Shown here: in pieces, positions 29,124-37,211 of the stretch
Numbering within the stretch: position 1 is the stretch's first letter
Layout: every line of letters starts with the position of its first letter
From: an uncultured Bacilli bacterium
Lineage (GTDB): Bacteria; Bacillota_I; Bacilli_A; RF39; UBA660
Reading direction: 5' to 3'
DNA length: 39,442 bases
Assembly (NCBI GenBank): GCA_947588685.1
Contig: CANPYM010000009.1
Span: 1 to 39,442 of the forward strand
The notes under the pieces: model-generated
What the model saw: the letters and a program-made list of their open reading frames with translations, nothing else
The model's database searches: none
Told to the model about the DNA's origin: nothing
Made by a program: the position numbers and the translations under genes

Positions 29124-30698
29124 ATGAGTGAAAACTATGAAGTTTATCAAATGGCTTTAAAGACATTGAATGAAGTTTTAGATACTATTATCCAATATCA
29201 AAAAGATAGTATTAGCTATTATCAAGATAGGATTAATACTATTAAAGAAGATACGACGTTAGATGATCAAGAAAAGGAAGAAGCCGTTAATAATTTTTTA
29301 GCTTCCATTGCTGATGTTCACAATCTTTTAAAGGCTAACAATCGTCTTATTAACGAAATGGGTGAGTGTCTAGATGCCTTAGTTAATAATGTTGATATGA
29401 TTGTAGCTATCGAACATAAAGAAAAGGTTCTTATTGATGAAGTGAGCCATGAAGTTGATAACGCTATCGGTGTGGAAGAAGATGCTAAAGCCTTAATTGA
29501 GTCACTAGCTACTAATGATGATAGTGATTTAAGACGTGTTTTAGAGTTTGAATGTCAACGTTTAACGCGTTTAATTACCGAAGTTGATGGAATTATATCA
29601 AGTATGGATACATTAGATGAAAGTGGTAAGTACCATCTTAATGATTTAGTTTTATCAGAGAAAGATCGAGCTCAAGAAATAAGTGATAAAGCTCATAAAA
29701 TGTTAGACTATTGCAGTAATCATATTATTACTTCTAAAGAAGTTGCAACATTTGCTAATTATCTTAAGGAAAATTACGATGATTTAGTTGAAAAGAAAGC
29801 GGAAGTTAGTAATCTTAGTGTTGAAATGAAACATAAAGGTTCATTAAAGGCTGATCAAATTGCCCTTAGTTTAATTCAAGAAATTATCGATGAAGAAGTT
29901 CGCCGTGTTAATAGCTGCCTTAGTAAGATTACAGATGTTAGTGCTGATGATGGTCGTGATGAATTAGTAAGAATGATTGATGAAGAGAATCGCCGATTAG
30001 AAGCTTACGGCGATAAGTTAAAAGGCGCTCTTAAAGATATATCAGAGGGACGAAAAGATCTTAAAAATATCGTGGCTGATTTAGCTGATTCACCAATTAA
30101 TACCTATGCTGATTTACCTTTTACCAATCATAATAATGATTATAATGATAAAGCTAAAGATGCTGATGATTACAAAAAATATAGTACAGTTTTAAATAAA
30201 AGCTTTTGGGAAGCTAGAAGTTTAGCTGCCAATGATAACATTAAATATCCAAGTGCATTATATGAGCAAAGAGTTAAAGAATATCAAAATGATTATTTAA
30301 TTAAAAATTATAATATTAGTTTAGAAGAACTAGAAGATAACATTGATGAATATCGGGATAAATATGCTGAAGATGTCTATATGGATGAACTTTATGATAA
30401 GGCTTTAAATGACCTACGTAAAGAATCATCAGCTTCCGTTCAAGAATTATGTGAAGAAGTTGGGGGTTTGAGCTTAGTTGATGACCGCGTTTATCAACTT
30501 CTAGAAAAAGACTTAGACAAAACGCAAAAGGATATTGAAAAGGCTAAAGCTGATGAAAATATTGATTCATCTTTAGCTATTAATGAATATCGTAAATCAT
30601 TTAAAGTAGGACAATTGTTAGATCATAAAGAAATGATTGAACGACAATTAGAACTCTTTAAGAAAAGAGCTAAACGTTTAGAAGAAGATATTTATTAG
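29124..30698 (+). CDS. unrecognised coiled-coil protein (524 aa)
   Basis: I do not recognise a family. It is soluble, strongly acidic and almost entirely helical. Residues 1-110, 140-210 and 225-320 show heptad-like patterns typical of long coiled coils. About 325-400 is a looser linker rich in Asn and Asp (PFTNHNNDYNDKAKDADDYK). The C-terminal 120 residues are again helical (LEKDLDKTQKDIEKAK, MIERQLELFKKRAKRLEEDI). There is no membrane segment. It begins with a segment SISYYQDRINTIKED, echoed at the start of the next gene's product. RBS CGAGGGG. A scaffold or chromosome/cytoskeleton-associated role would fit the shape, but nothing in the sequence proves it. Confidence 0.78.
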   Translation: MSENYEVYQMALKTLNEVLDTIIQYQKDSISYYQDRINTIKEDTTLDDQEKEEAVNNFLASIADVHNLLKANNRLINEMGECLDALVNNVDMIVAIEHKEKVLIDEVSHEVDNAIGVEEDAKALIESLATNDDSDLRRVLEFECQRLTRLITEVDGIISSMDTLDESGKYHLNDLVLSEKDRAQEISDKAHKMLDYCSNHIITSKEVATFANYLKENYDDLVEKKAEVSNLSVEMKHKGSLKADQIALSLIQEIIDEEVRRVNSCLSKITDVSADDGRDELVRMIDEENRRLEAYGDKLKGALKDISEGRKDLKNIVADLADSPINTYADLPFTNHNNDYNDKAKDADDYKKYSTVLNKSFWEARSLAANDNIKYPSALYEQRVKEYQNDYLIKNYNISLEELEDNIDEYRDKYAEDVYMDELYDKALNDLRKESSASVQELCEEVGGLSLVDDRVYQLLEKDLDKTQKDIEKAKADENIDSSLAINEYRKSFKVGQLLDHKEMIERQLELFKKRAKRLEEDIY

Positions 30699-30716
30699 AG
30701 AATAAGAGGGGATAAT

Positions 30717-31337
30717 ATGCATAAAAAAAATGATGTTTATGCGTATATAGTGGAACAAATCGATAAGTTGCTTGTCCAGGGAATTGATTATTATCAAGAT
30801 AAAGATGAAAAACTTAAGACTAATCTTATTGATATGCAAAACCATTTAAAATCTTTAAATCAGGTATGTGAGCAACCCAAACCACAAGTAGTTAAAAAAG
30901 ATGTCGATAAGCATCAAGTTGATACATTAACTAAAGATTTTATGAATAAGTTAGCTAAAATTAAAATCGATGTTCTCAGTTTAGATATGGAAGATTATCC
31001 ACATCATCCACCAGTTGTTAAAGAAAAGTTGAAACCTGTGGCTAGGACATCGGTCTTTTCATCATTTTTAGAAAAACTTAATTTGGAAGATTTTACAACA
31101 ATTGCTGTTGATGATCCTAACACTTATCAGCCTGATGATAATAGCGCTAATCGTAATAGTAAATTGCATAGCTTGGATTTAACGCCCTTAGCCGCTCATC
31201 CTAAAGATAGTGTTAATGTTAATCCTACTCCAATGATGACCGAAGATATGGATGAGGAGTTTTGGAAAGATAATTTTGATATTAGTACAAGTTTAGAAGA
31301 CTTTTCCAATATGATATTTGATGATAAAAAAGAGTGA
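30717..31337 (+). CDS. unrecognised 206-aa acidic protein, partner of the coiled-coil gene
   Basis: No family recognised. The N-terminal 55 residues are helical and contain GIDYYQDKDEKLKTN, which resembles the N-terminus of the preceding gene's product. A Lys/Pro/Val linker follows (EQPKPQVVKKDVDK). The second half is low-complexity and probably disordered, with Pro, His, Asn and Asp runs (YPHHPPVVKEKLKP) and an acidic C-terminal patch (TEDMDEEFWKDNFDI). Such an end often serves as a docking peptide. It is cotranscribed with the 524-aa gene (18-nt gap, RBS AGAGGGGA). It is convergent with a PP2C phosphatase gene and shares a terminator with it. Confidence 0.75.
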   Translation: MHKKNDVYAYIVEQIDKLLVQGIDYYQDKDEKLKTNLIDMQNHLKSLNQVCEQPKPQVVKKDVDKHQVDTLTKDFMNKLAKIKIDVLSLDMEDYPHHPPVVKEKLKPVARTSVFSSFLEKLNLEDFTTIAVDDPNTYQPDDNSANRNSKLHSLDLTPLAAHPKDSVNVNPTPMMTEDMDEEFWKDNFDISTSLEDFSNMIFDDKKE

Positions 31338-31360
31338 TTCATTTGAATCACTTTAATTTT
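31331..31360. terminator. bidirectional intrinsic terminator
   Basis: AGTGATTC (31333-31340) pairs with GAATCACT (31345-31352) around ATTT. T-rich DNA follows on the plus strand and CTCTTTTTT on the minus strand. It serves the 206-aa gene and the convergent PP2C gene. Confidence 0.76.
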
Positions 31361-32162
31361 GGATAGATTTTATATATAAAGCTACAGAAGCATTATCTTT
31401 ACCATTTATGACATCGCGGAAATAAGAACCTTTAGGAACGATATCACCCTGTTTTTGATGAACAGCTTCATAAATAATCCTTGATGCGATATCTTTATCC
31501 TCGCCGGAATGGACAAGGAACTTTATTTTTTCATCTGATAAACAATCGGTAACGCCATCAGTAAATAATAATAAACCATCATAATTATTGTTACTTATTC
31601 TTGATATGATTGGTTTTGTGTTGTAGTAGCGTCCAACACATTTGGTAATGACACTACTTTGATTATGGAAACGCATATCATCTTTAGATAATTTTCCATG
31701 TTCATAGTAGTACCAAACTAGAGAATCATCGCGAGTTAATTGTGTAACCTCACCATTATGAACGGAATAGGCTCTAGAATCACCAATATTAGCAATAATG
31801 GTATCTTTTTCTGTAACAATCGCGCATGTTAGGGTTGTCCCACATCCTGATTTCTTAGCTTCCTGTTTAAATAAGGCATTATTAATATCAATAATGGTTT
31901 GATATAATGTTCTAGCCGTTAAAAGAGTTGATGAAAACGTTAAAACATTTTCGTTAACAAACCATTTTTTTAACGCTTGCGTAACAAAATGCGATGCGAC
32001 CTCACCATCTTCAAGGCCACCCATTCCATCAGCTACAGCTAATAGTTTAATCTTCTTATTTCGCGGATGGTTAATAGTAAGAACTGCATCTTCATTATTC
32101 TTTCTAATTAGTCCAATATCAGATAATGATGTAAATACATCTTTTTGTTTAAAAAAACTCAC
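31353..32162 (-). CDS. PP2C-family Ser/Thr protein phosphatase
   Basis: This is a metal-dependent phosphatase (PrpC/Stp type). Motifs in order are GLIRKNNEDA (Asp/Glu of the metal site), VADGMGGLEDGEVAS, GCGTTLTCAI, ANIGDSRAY, LLLFTDGVTD and GKDNASVALY with the last metal Asp. The length of 269 aa is typical. In most Bacillota prpC is followed by the kinase prkC and rsgA; here neither is present and the gene stands alone. The start is a GTG at 32162 (MSFFKQK) behind AAGGGTGA. It is divergent from a TPR protein gene, so a link to that gene is possible but unproven. Confidence 0.93.
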   Translation of the reverse strand: MSFFKQKDVFTSLSDIGLIRKNNEDAVLTINHPRNKKIKLLAVADGMGGLEDGEVASHFVTQALKKWFVNENVLTFSSTLLTARTLYQTIIDINNALFKQEAKKSGCGTTLTCAIVTEKDTIIANIGDSRAYSVHNGEVTQLTRDDSLVWYYYEHGKLSKDDMRFHNQSSVITKCVGRYYNTKPIISRISNNNYDGLLLFTDGVTDCLSDEKIKFLVHSGEDKDIASRIIYEAVHQKQGDIVPKGSYFRDVINGKDNASVALYIKSIQN

Positions 32163-32241
32163 GGCTATTCACCCTTCTTTGCGTGCTATATATACTAACA
32201 TTTAATATTTTGTTTGTCAATTTCTTATTTATAGAGTAAAA

Positions 32242-32270
32242 TTGACTTTTTTATAATTACTTGTTAAAAT
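32242..32270 (+). promoter_or_regulatory. promoter of the TPR protein gene
   Basis: TTGACT (32242-32247), 17-nt spacer and TAAAAT (32265-32270) with TG at 32262-32263. Confidence 0.72.
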
Positions 32271-32293
32271 AACACACTCGAGGAGTGGGGAAA

Positions 32294-33469
32294 ATGGATA
32301 CTATCAAAAACACACCATTTAGTGAAGATGATATTGCTTTGTTAGCATCTAGTCGTGAAGAATATTATCAATATTATAGTTTAGCTAAGTTATATATTGA
32401 TAAAGAAGACTATCCTAAGGCCATTGCCAATATAACAAAATATGAAGAGGCAACGGGTGCTGATTGTCAAATATATATCTGTTTACTTCGAACTTTGATG
32501 GGTCTACCTACAAATCAGGTTAAAGAACCATCAGGTTTGGTTGCTAAAACAAAAATGAGTAAAAGAGTCTTAAATAATTATCGAATGTTTATTCAAGCTG
32601 TTAATATTCAAGATTATGATCTAGCCGAAAAACATTTAGCGGTTTGTATTAAATTACTTGATATTAATAATTATCGTTTTGATTTAACATATTTAATGAA
32701 ACTAGTTTTAAAAATAAAAACAATGTTTGAGCAAGATAAACGTAAGGAAGAAATTGCTTCTTTAAAATCATATGTTATGACTAGTAAGAACTTAGGCCGT
32801 AACTATATTTTACTTAAAAAATTATATGAATTAGAACCTAATAATGTTGATACTTTAATTCTTCTAGTTGAAATACTTATTGGCTTTGAAAATTATATGG
32901 AAGCTAAATATTATGTTAATATTGCTTTAAAGTTAAGACCAGATAACGTTAGATTACAACATAATTTAGCGATTATTAATGAAAAAAATAAGACAGCTAG
33001 CGATTTTATTAGAGAAACACGAATTGATAATCAAATTGATAGTTTTTTAGCTGAAGGAAAAAATCAAAGAGCGATTAAGGTAGCTGAAAAAGCTTTTGAA
33101 GATACCGGTAATTATGACTTTATTTATCGTATTGGAATTATTTTATATACGATGGGAGAGTATCAACAAGCTAAAAACTTTTTTATGAAGTATGTAAATA
33201 GTGGTAAACACATTTATTTAAAACAAGTATATTACTATTTATTCTATATTAACCGCTTTTTAGGTGAAGATAATGATGAAGTCTTAAAACAGGTATATGC
33301 TTTATCATCATTTGATGGCATTGTTATTCCTTATCTACATTTTATTGATACTTTAAATAAGGATTGGCTTTTTAATGATCGAATGATTGACAGCATCGAA
33401 AGAGAATTATATGTTCAAGAACAATCTAAAGCTCCCGAAAAAACGATTGGGGCTTTAAAAGAAGAATAA
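32294..33469 (+). CDS. TPR-repeat protein
   Basis: The product (391 aa) is soluble and built from helical pairs. TPR-like units can be seen at about residues 25-60 (YYQYYSLAKLYIDKEDYPKA), 165-235 (LLKKLYELEPNNVDTLILLV, then NYMEAKYYVNIALKLRPDN) and 270-310 (YDFIYRIGIILYTMGEYQQA). TPR domains bind other proteins. No catalytic domain is attached. I chose the ATG at 32294 behind CGAGGAG; the GTG at 32285 overlaps that site. A methyltransferase-like gene follows after 13 nt, so the two are probably an operon. The divergent neighbour is a PP2C phosphatase. Confidence 0.85.
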   Translation: MDTIKNTPFSEDDIALLASSREEYYQYYSLAKLYIDKEDYPKAIANITKYEEATGADCQIYICLLRTLMGLPTNQVKEPSGLVAKTKMSKRVLNNYRMFIQAVNIQDYDLAEKHLAVCIKLLDINNYRFDLTYLMKLVLKIKTMFEQDKRKEEIASLKSYVMTSKNLGRNYILLKKLYELEPNNVDTLILLVEILIGFENYMEAKYYVNIALKLRPDNVRLQHNLAIINEKNKTASDFIRETRIDNQIDSFLAEGKNQRAIKVAEKAFEDTGNYDFIYRIGIILYTMGEYQQAKNFFMKYVNSGKHIYLKQVYYYLFYINRFLGEDNDEVLKQVYALSSFDGIVIPYLHFIDTLNKDWLFNDRMIDSIERELYVQEQSKAPEKTIGALKEE

Positions 33470-33482
33470 AGGGGAAGTTACT

Positions 33483-34193
33483 ATGCGTGTGATACCATCT
33501 CAGCGTTTAATTTATACGCAAATGTTAAGGGATTATTTAAATAAATATCGTGAGAAATACTCACCGGGCGCAATCGAATATATTATCAATAACTTTTTAA
33601 ATCACGAAGATTTGAAAGGTGAAGCTGATATTTTGATGCAGATATATGATCTTTTAGGATTGCTTGATAAAAGTGAAAATTATTATTTAGGATTTGCTGA
33701 AACAGTAGCAAAGAAATACGGCCTTGATTGTCGTTTTCTCGAAGTTGGTGGCGGGTATTTTCCAGCCTTTTCATATCATCTCGATCAATTACAACAAGAA
33801 GCCAATAGTTCAGGAACGATTACGGTATATGATCCTAAATTAGTTGTCACGGGTCTTGGAAATGTTCACTTACGGCATTCAATGTTTACATCAGAAACAT
33901 CGATTGATGAGTTTGATGTCTTAGTAGGTATTATGCCTTGTGATGCGACGAAAATAATGATAAAAAAAGCGACGGAAGCCCATAAAGAGTTTTATATTGC
34001 TATGTGTGGTTGTATTCCTGATAATGAGTTATCTAAATATTCTTATATGATGATGTATACCTCACCGATACCTTTTTGGATAGATGACGTTTATGGTTTA
34101 GCTAAAGAACAAACAAAAGATGGATTTGAAGTAACATATGAAGATAATCCATATGGCGCTCCATATCCTGTTATAAGTAGTCGAAAAAGATAA
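33483..34193 (+). CDS. methyltransferase-like Rossmann-fold protein, substrate unknown
   Basis: The middle of this 236-aa protein has a SAM-binding-like motif, CRFLEVGGGYFPAFSYHL (about residues 82-99), followed by an acidic position in TITVYDPKLV. The next part (SIDEFDVLVGIMPCDATKIM) is where a motif IV would sit. The first 75 residues are helical. The C-terminal part has an unusual Pro/Tyr-rich end (YTSPIPFWIDDVYGL, NPYGAPYPVISSRKR). I do not recognise a family. It resembles a small class I methyltransferase, but the glycine motif (EVGGG) is slightly different from the usual D/E-x-G-x-G. Cotranscribed with the TPR gene. Confidence 0.68.
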   Translation: MRVIPSQRLIYTQMLRDYLNKYREKYSPGAIEYIINNFLNHEDLKGEADILMQIYDLLGLLDKSENYYLGFAETVAKKYGLDCRFLEVGGGYFPAFSYHLDQLQQEANSSGTITVYDPKLVVTGLGNVHLRHSMFTSETSIDEFDVLVGIMPCDATKIMIKKATEAHKEFYIAMCGCIPDNELSKYSYMMMYTSPIPFWIDDVYGLAKEQTKDGFEVTYEDNPYGAPYPVISSRKR

Positions 34194-34211
34194 GCAAAAT
34201 TATCTTTTTTT
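34187..34211 (+). terminator. intrinsic terminator of the TPR-methyltransferase-like operon
   Basis: AAGATAA (34187-34193) pairs with TTATCTT (34200-34206) around GCAAAA, then T to 34211. The stop codon is in the 5' arm. Confidence 0.82.
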
Positions 34212-34219
34212 GGTATAAT
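34211..34219 (+). promoter_or_regulatory. extended -10 of the SDR-ynbB promoter
   Basis: TGGTATAAT starts at the end of the preceding terminator T-tract and lies 16 nt before the SDR ATG. The -35 at 17 nt (TAAGCA, 34191-34196) would lie inside the terminator hairpin. Confidence 0.57.
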
Positions 34220-34235
34220 GATAAAGAGGTGGCTT

Positions 34236-34967
34236 ATGGAAAAGAAAGTTGTTTTAATTACCGGTTCTTCACGGGGTATTGGAGCTAGTACAGCTCTTAA
34301 GTTTGCTACAGAAGGTTATAATGTTGTTATTAATTATAAAGAAAATCTAGTATCAGCTAATCAAGTAAAGGAAGAAACCTTAAAATATGGAAGTGATACT
34401 TTGGTTATTAAGGCTGATCTTGCAAACGAGACAGAAATTAATCAAATGGTTGATGAAATTGTTAAACATTATGGTCATATTGATGTCTTAGTTAATAATG
34501 CTGGTATAGCAATTGATACAACGCTTGAAGATAAAACAAAAGATAATTTTATGAAAATATTAGATACCAATCTTATTGGACCGTTCTTTCTTTCCCGAGC
34601 TTGTGCTAAATATATGCCTGAGGGTAGTTCAATTATTATGGTATCTTCAACCAATGGTATTGATACTTATTATCCTTATAGTCTTGATTATGATGCATCT
34701 AAAGCAGGTTTAATCTCTCTGATGCATAATTTAGCTGTTTCTTTAGCGCCAAATATTCGGGTCAATGCTGTTTGCCCAGGTTGGGTTAATACTGATATGA
34801 ATAAGGAATTAGATGAAGAAACCATTAAGGAAGAAGCTTCCAAGTGTCTTTTAAAGCGCTTTGCTCAACCTGACGAAATTGCCAATGCTATTTATTTTTT
34901 AACAACTGATGAAGCAAGTTATATTAATAATACGACTATTAGAGTTGATGGAGGTATGAAATGTTAG
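34236..34967 (+). CDS. short-chain dehydrogenase/reductase (FabG-like)
   Basis: A classical SDR of 243 aa. The cofactor motif TGSSRGIG is at about residues 9-16, NNAG near 86-89, the catalytic Ser in MVSSTNG, the YxxxK pair in YDASK, and a C-terminal VDGG. It most resembles 3-oxoacyl-ACP reductase (FabG), but SDRs of this type have many substrates and no other fatty-acid gene is near. I chose the ATG at 34236 behind AGAGGTGG. Its last seven bases overlap the start of the next gene, a PLP enzyme, so the two are translationally coupled and may act on one pathway. Confidence 0.88.
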   Translation: MEKKVVLITGSSRGIGASTALKFATEGYNVVINYKENLVSANQVKEETLKYGSDTLVIKADLANETEINQMVDEIVKHYGHIDVLVNNAGIAIDTTLEDKTKDNFMKILDTNLIGPFFLSRACAKYMPEGSSIIMVSSTNGIDTYYPYSLDYDASKAGLISLMHNLAVSLAPNIRVNAVCPGWVNTDMNKELDEETIKEEASKCLLKRFAQPDEIANAIYFLTTDEASYINNTTIRVDGGMKC

Positions 34968-36217
34968 ACGAATTAACTTTTAGTGATACAACAATATCTT
35001 TGATTGAAGAAGCTGAACATGATTTAAAAGATATCTTTGAAAAAGTTGATATGATGGCTAAACAAAATAGTTTAAGAGTCTTAAATGCTTTTAAGAAAAA
35101 TAAAGTATCAACGAATCATTTTGCATCTACGACTGGCTATGGTTACGATGATCTTGGAAGAGAAGTAATTGAAAAAGTTTTTGCTGATGTCTTAGGAGCA
35201 CCCGATGCTTTGGTTCGAAATCAATTTGTTTCCGGTAGCCATGCTCTTACTGTTTGCTTATTTGCTCTTTTACGTCCTAATGATTTAATGCTTAGTATTA
35301 CGGGTACCCCATATGACACTTTGCATGAAGTTATCGGTATTAAAGATAATCCTAGCTCACTAGCTTCTTTTGGTATTAAATATGATGAAATAGATCTTGT
35401 TGATAACGATTTTGATTATGAAAAAATAGCTGAATATTTGAAAAAAAATAAGGTAAAATTGATTGCTATTCAAAGATCAAAAGGATATTCAACCCGTCGT
35501 AGTCTCACCATTGATGCCGTAGAAAAAGTTATTAAACATATTCGGTCAATCGATCAAGATGTTATTATTATGGTTGATAATTGTTACTGTGAATTAGTTA
35601 GCGCTAAAGAGCCAACGATGGTTGGAGCAGATATTATGGTTGGATCCCTAATTAAAAATCTTGGTGGCGGCATTGCTCCTAATGGTGCCTATATTGCCGG
35701 ACGGAAGGATTTAGTGAATCTATGTGGAGAAAGACTAACCTTACCAGGTGAAGGACGTGAGGTAGGACCTACTTTAGGTATAAATCGCTCTTTATTACAA
35801 GGCCTTTTCTTAGCGCCATCGGTTGTAGCTAGCAGTTTAAAAACAGCTATTTTAACGAGTAAAGTTCTAGAAAAATTAGGTTATGAAGTTGAACCTAAAT
35901 GGAATGATGAGCGAGCTGATATTGTTCAAAATATTATTTTTGGTAATCCTGAAGACCTTATAAAATATTGTGCTGGTATTCAAATGGCTTCTCCTATCGA
36001 TTCCTTTGCTAAACCAGAACCGGGGGATATGCCAGGTTATGCTGATAAAGTTATTATGGCTGCCGGTACTTTTACGCAAGGATCATCAATTGAACTATCT
36101 TGTGATGGCCCAATAAGAAGTCCCTATATAGCTTATCAGCAAGGGGGCCTTACTTATGAATATGGCCGTTTAGGAGTTATGATGGCTATTGAAGAACTAA
36201 CAAAAAAGATTTCCTAA
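34961..36217 (+). CDS. YnbB-type PLP-dependent enzyme (methionine gamma-lyase family)
   Basis: This fold-type I PLP enzyme belongs to the family often annotated as aluminium resistance protein or methionine gamma-lyase-like (B. subtilis YnbB). The PLP lysine should be the one in GSLIKNLGGGIAPNG (about residues 227-241). Other family marks are the N-terminal NHFASTTGYGYDDLGRE, RNQFVSGSHALT, MVDNCYCELV and the C-terminal MAAGTFTQGSSIELSCDGP. The length of 418 aa is normal. The true substrate of the family is not established. It overlaps the SDR gene by 7 nt. In Bacillus ynbB is near hfq and glnR, not near an SDR, so this pairing is lineage specific. The stop codon is in the terminator loop. Confidence 0.9.
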   Translation: MLDELTFSDTTISLIEEAEHDLKDIFEKVDMMAKQNSLRVLNAFKKNKVSTNHFASTTGYGYDDLGREVIEKVFADVLGAPDALVRNQFVSGSHALTVCLFALLRPNDLMLSITGTPYDTLHEVIGIKDNPSSLASFGIKYDEIDLVDNDFDYEKIAEYLKKNKVKLIAIQRSKGYSTRRSLTIDAVEKVIKHIRSIDQDVIIMVDNCYCELVSAKEPTMVGADIMVGSLIKNLGGGIAPNGAYIAGRKDLVNLCGERLTLPGEGREVGPTLGINRSLLQGLFLAPSVVASSLKTAILTSKVLEKLGYEVEPKWNDERADIVQNIIFGNPEDLIKYCAGIQMASPIDSFAKPEPGDMPGYADKVIMAAGTFTQGSSIELSCDGPIRSPYIAYQQGGLTYEYGRLGVMMAIEELTKKIS

Positions 36218-36230
36218 GGGAATCTTTTTT
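36206..36230 (+). terminator. intrinsic terminator of SDR-ynbB
   Basis: A 9-bp stem (36206-36214 with 36218-36226), one U-G pair, has as its loop exactly the TAA stop codon. Six T end 2 nt before the next -35. Confidence 0.82.
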
Positions 36231-36231
36231 A

Positions 36232-36260
36232 TTGCTTTCATATCTTTTGCGTGCTATAAT
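36232..36260 (+). promoter_or_regulatory. promoter of the 297-aa protein gene
   Basis: TTGCTT (36232-36237), 17-nt spacer and TATAAT (36255-36260) with TG at 36252-36253. It directly follows the ynbB terminator. Confidence 0.77.
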
Positions 36261-36288
36261 AAACGGCGTATTATTGAAGAGGTGTCCT

Positions 36289-37182
36289 ATGTATAATTCA
36301 CAAATAAGACAAATCATTAATGGTTGGGTAAATGAAGGTATCCAAAAGGGCTATAGTGTTAAAGCTAGTCTTAAGGATAAAGTTACGGACATCTATCTAT
36401 TATTCGGTACTGAAAAAACATCAGATATAGTAAGTATATCAATGCTTTTATCCATTATATATGTTGATAGTTTTATGATTTATTCTTATCGTCAAAAAGA
36501 AGCAATTAGTTTAGATAGTGACACTGAGATTTTAGCGCAATTATATGATATCGATGATCTTACACAGCTATATAATGATGCTAGTATTGATCCTAACTTA
36601 TTATGCGCTATGCTAGAAGCTAGTTATCAGTTTTATAATATGAATTTTTTAGGTAAGGCAACCATTGTCAAGTCTTTATCGCCTTCTGAAAATGCATGGT
36701 TACTATCCAAGTTTTCTAATCATCAACAAAATCTTGATTTGTATGGTGGGGAGATATTTATTGGTACTTTAGTTCGAGAATGTCAAAAAATGATTAAGTA
36801 TCAACGTGAAAAAATGTTGATGCGTTTTGATGAAGCCGTTAATACAAGTATTTTAGGTTTTGTTCGTAATCTTTGTAAAATTGATCCCGTCAATGCCGCT
36901 TCTCTTTTATATGGAATTGGTCGCATTGATTATATGGCATCTAAATATTTAGTTGGCCAAGGTCTTACTGATGAAACCTTAACTGATCACATTGATTGTT
37001 ATGAGAACTATGATATCGATGATGTTCTTGATTTGCTTTCCATTAATCAAAATTTCTTAATGGATGCGATTATTATGATGACAGCTGTTTATGCTCATAA
37101 AGAATATGGCGGTAAAAAAATTGACGAAGATGCTATTACAAGTTCTGGTGTAAGTGGTTTTACCAAAAAAATGAGAATATAA
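36289..37182 (+). CDS. unrecognised soluble protein (297 aa)
   Basis: I do not recognise a family. The product is soluble and mainly helical. Its first 60 residues (IRQIINGWVNEGIQKGYSVK, then ASLKDKVTDIYLLFG) and the core (IVSISMLLSIIYVDSFMIYS) suggest compact helices rather than membrane spans. The sequence IYVDSFMIYSYRQKEAI could be taken for a membrane helix but is short and flanked by charges. The C-terminal half includes MLMRFDEAVNTSILGFVRNL and a Gly/Lys-rich tail ending in FTKKMRI. I chose the ATG at 36289 behind GAAGAGGTG; the longer frame from 36232 covers the promoter. Monocistronic, convergent with rnr. Confidence 0.78.
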   Translation: MYNSQIRQIINGWVNEGIQKGYSVKASLKDKVTDIYLLFGTEKTSDIVSISMLLSIIYVDSFMIYSYRQKEAISLDSDTEILAQLYDIDDLTQLYNDASIDPNLLCAMLEASYQFYNMNFLGKATIVKSLSPSENAWLLSKFSNHQQNLDLYGGEIFIGTLVRECQKMIKYQREKMLMRFDEAVNTSILGFVRNLCKIDPVNAASLLYGIGRIDYMASKYLVGQGLTDETLTDHIDCYENYDIDDVLDLLSINQNFLMDAIIMMTAVYAHKEYGGKKIDEDAITSSGVSGFTKKMRI

Positions 37183-37209
37183 AAACATATCGCTTTAAGT
37201 GATATGTTT
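37183..37209. terminator. bidirectional intrinsic terminator
   Basis: AAACATATC (37183-37191) pairs with GATATGTTT (37201-37209), with more pairs inside, and T/A runs on both sides. It serves the convergent 297-aa and rnr genes. Confidence 0.86.
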
Positions 37210-37211
37210 TT

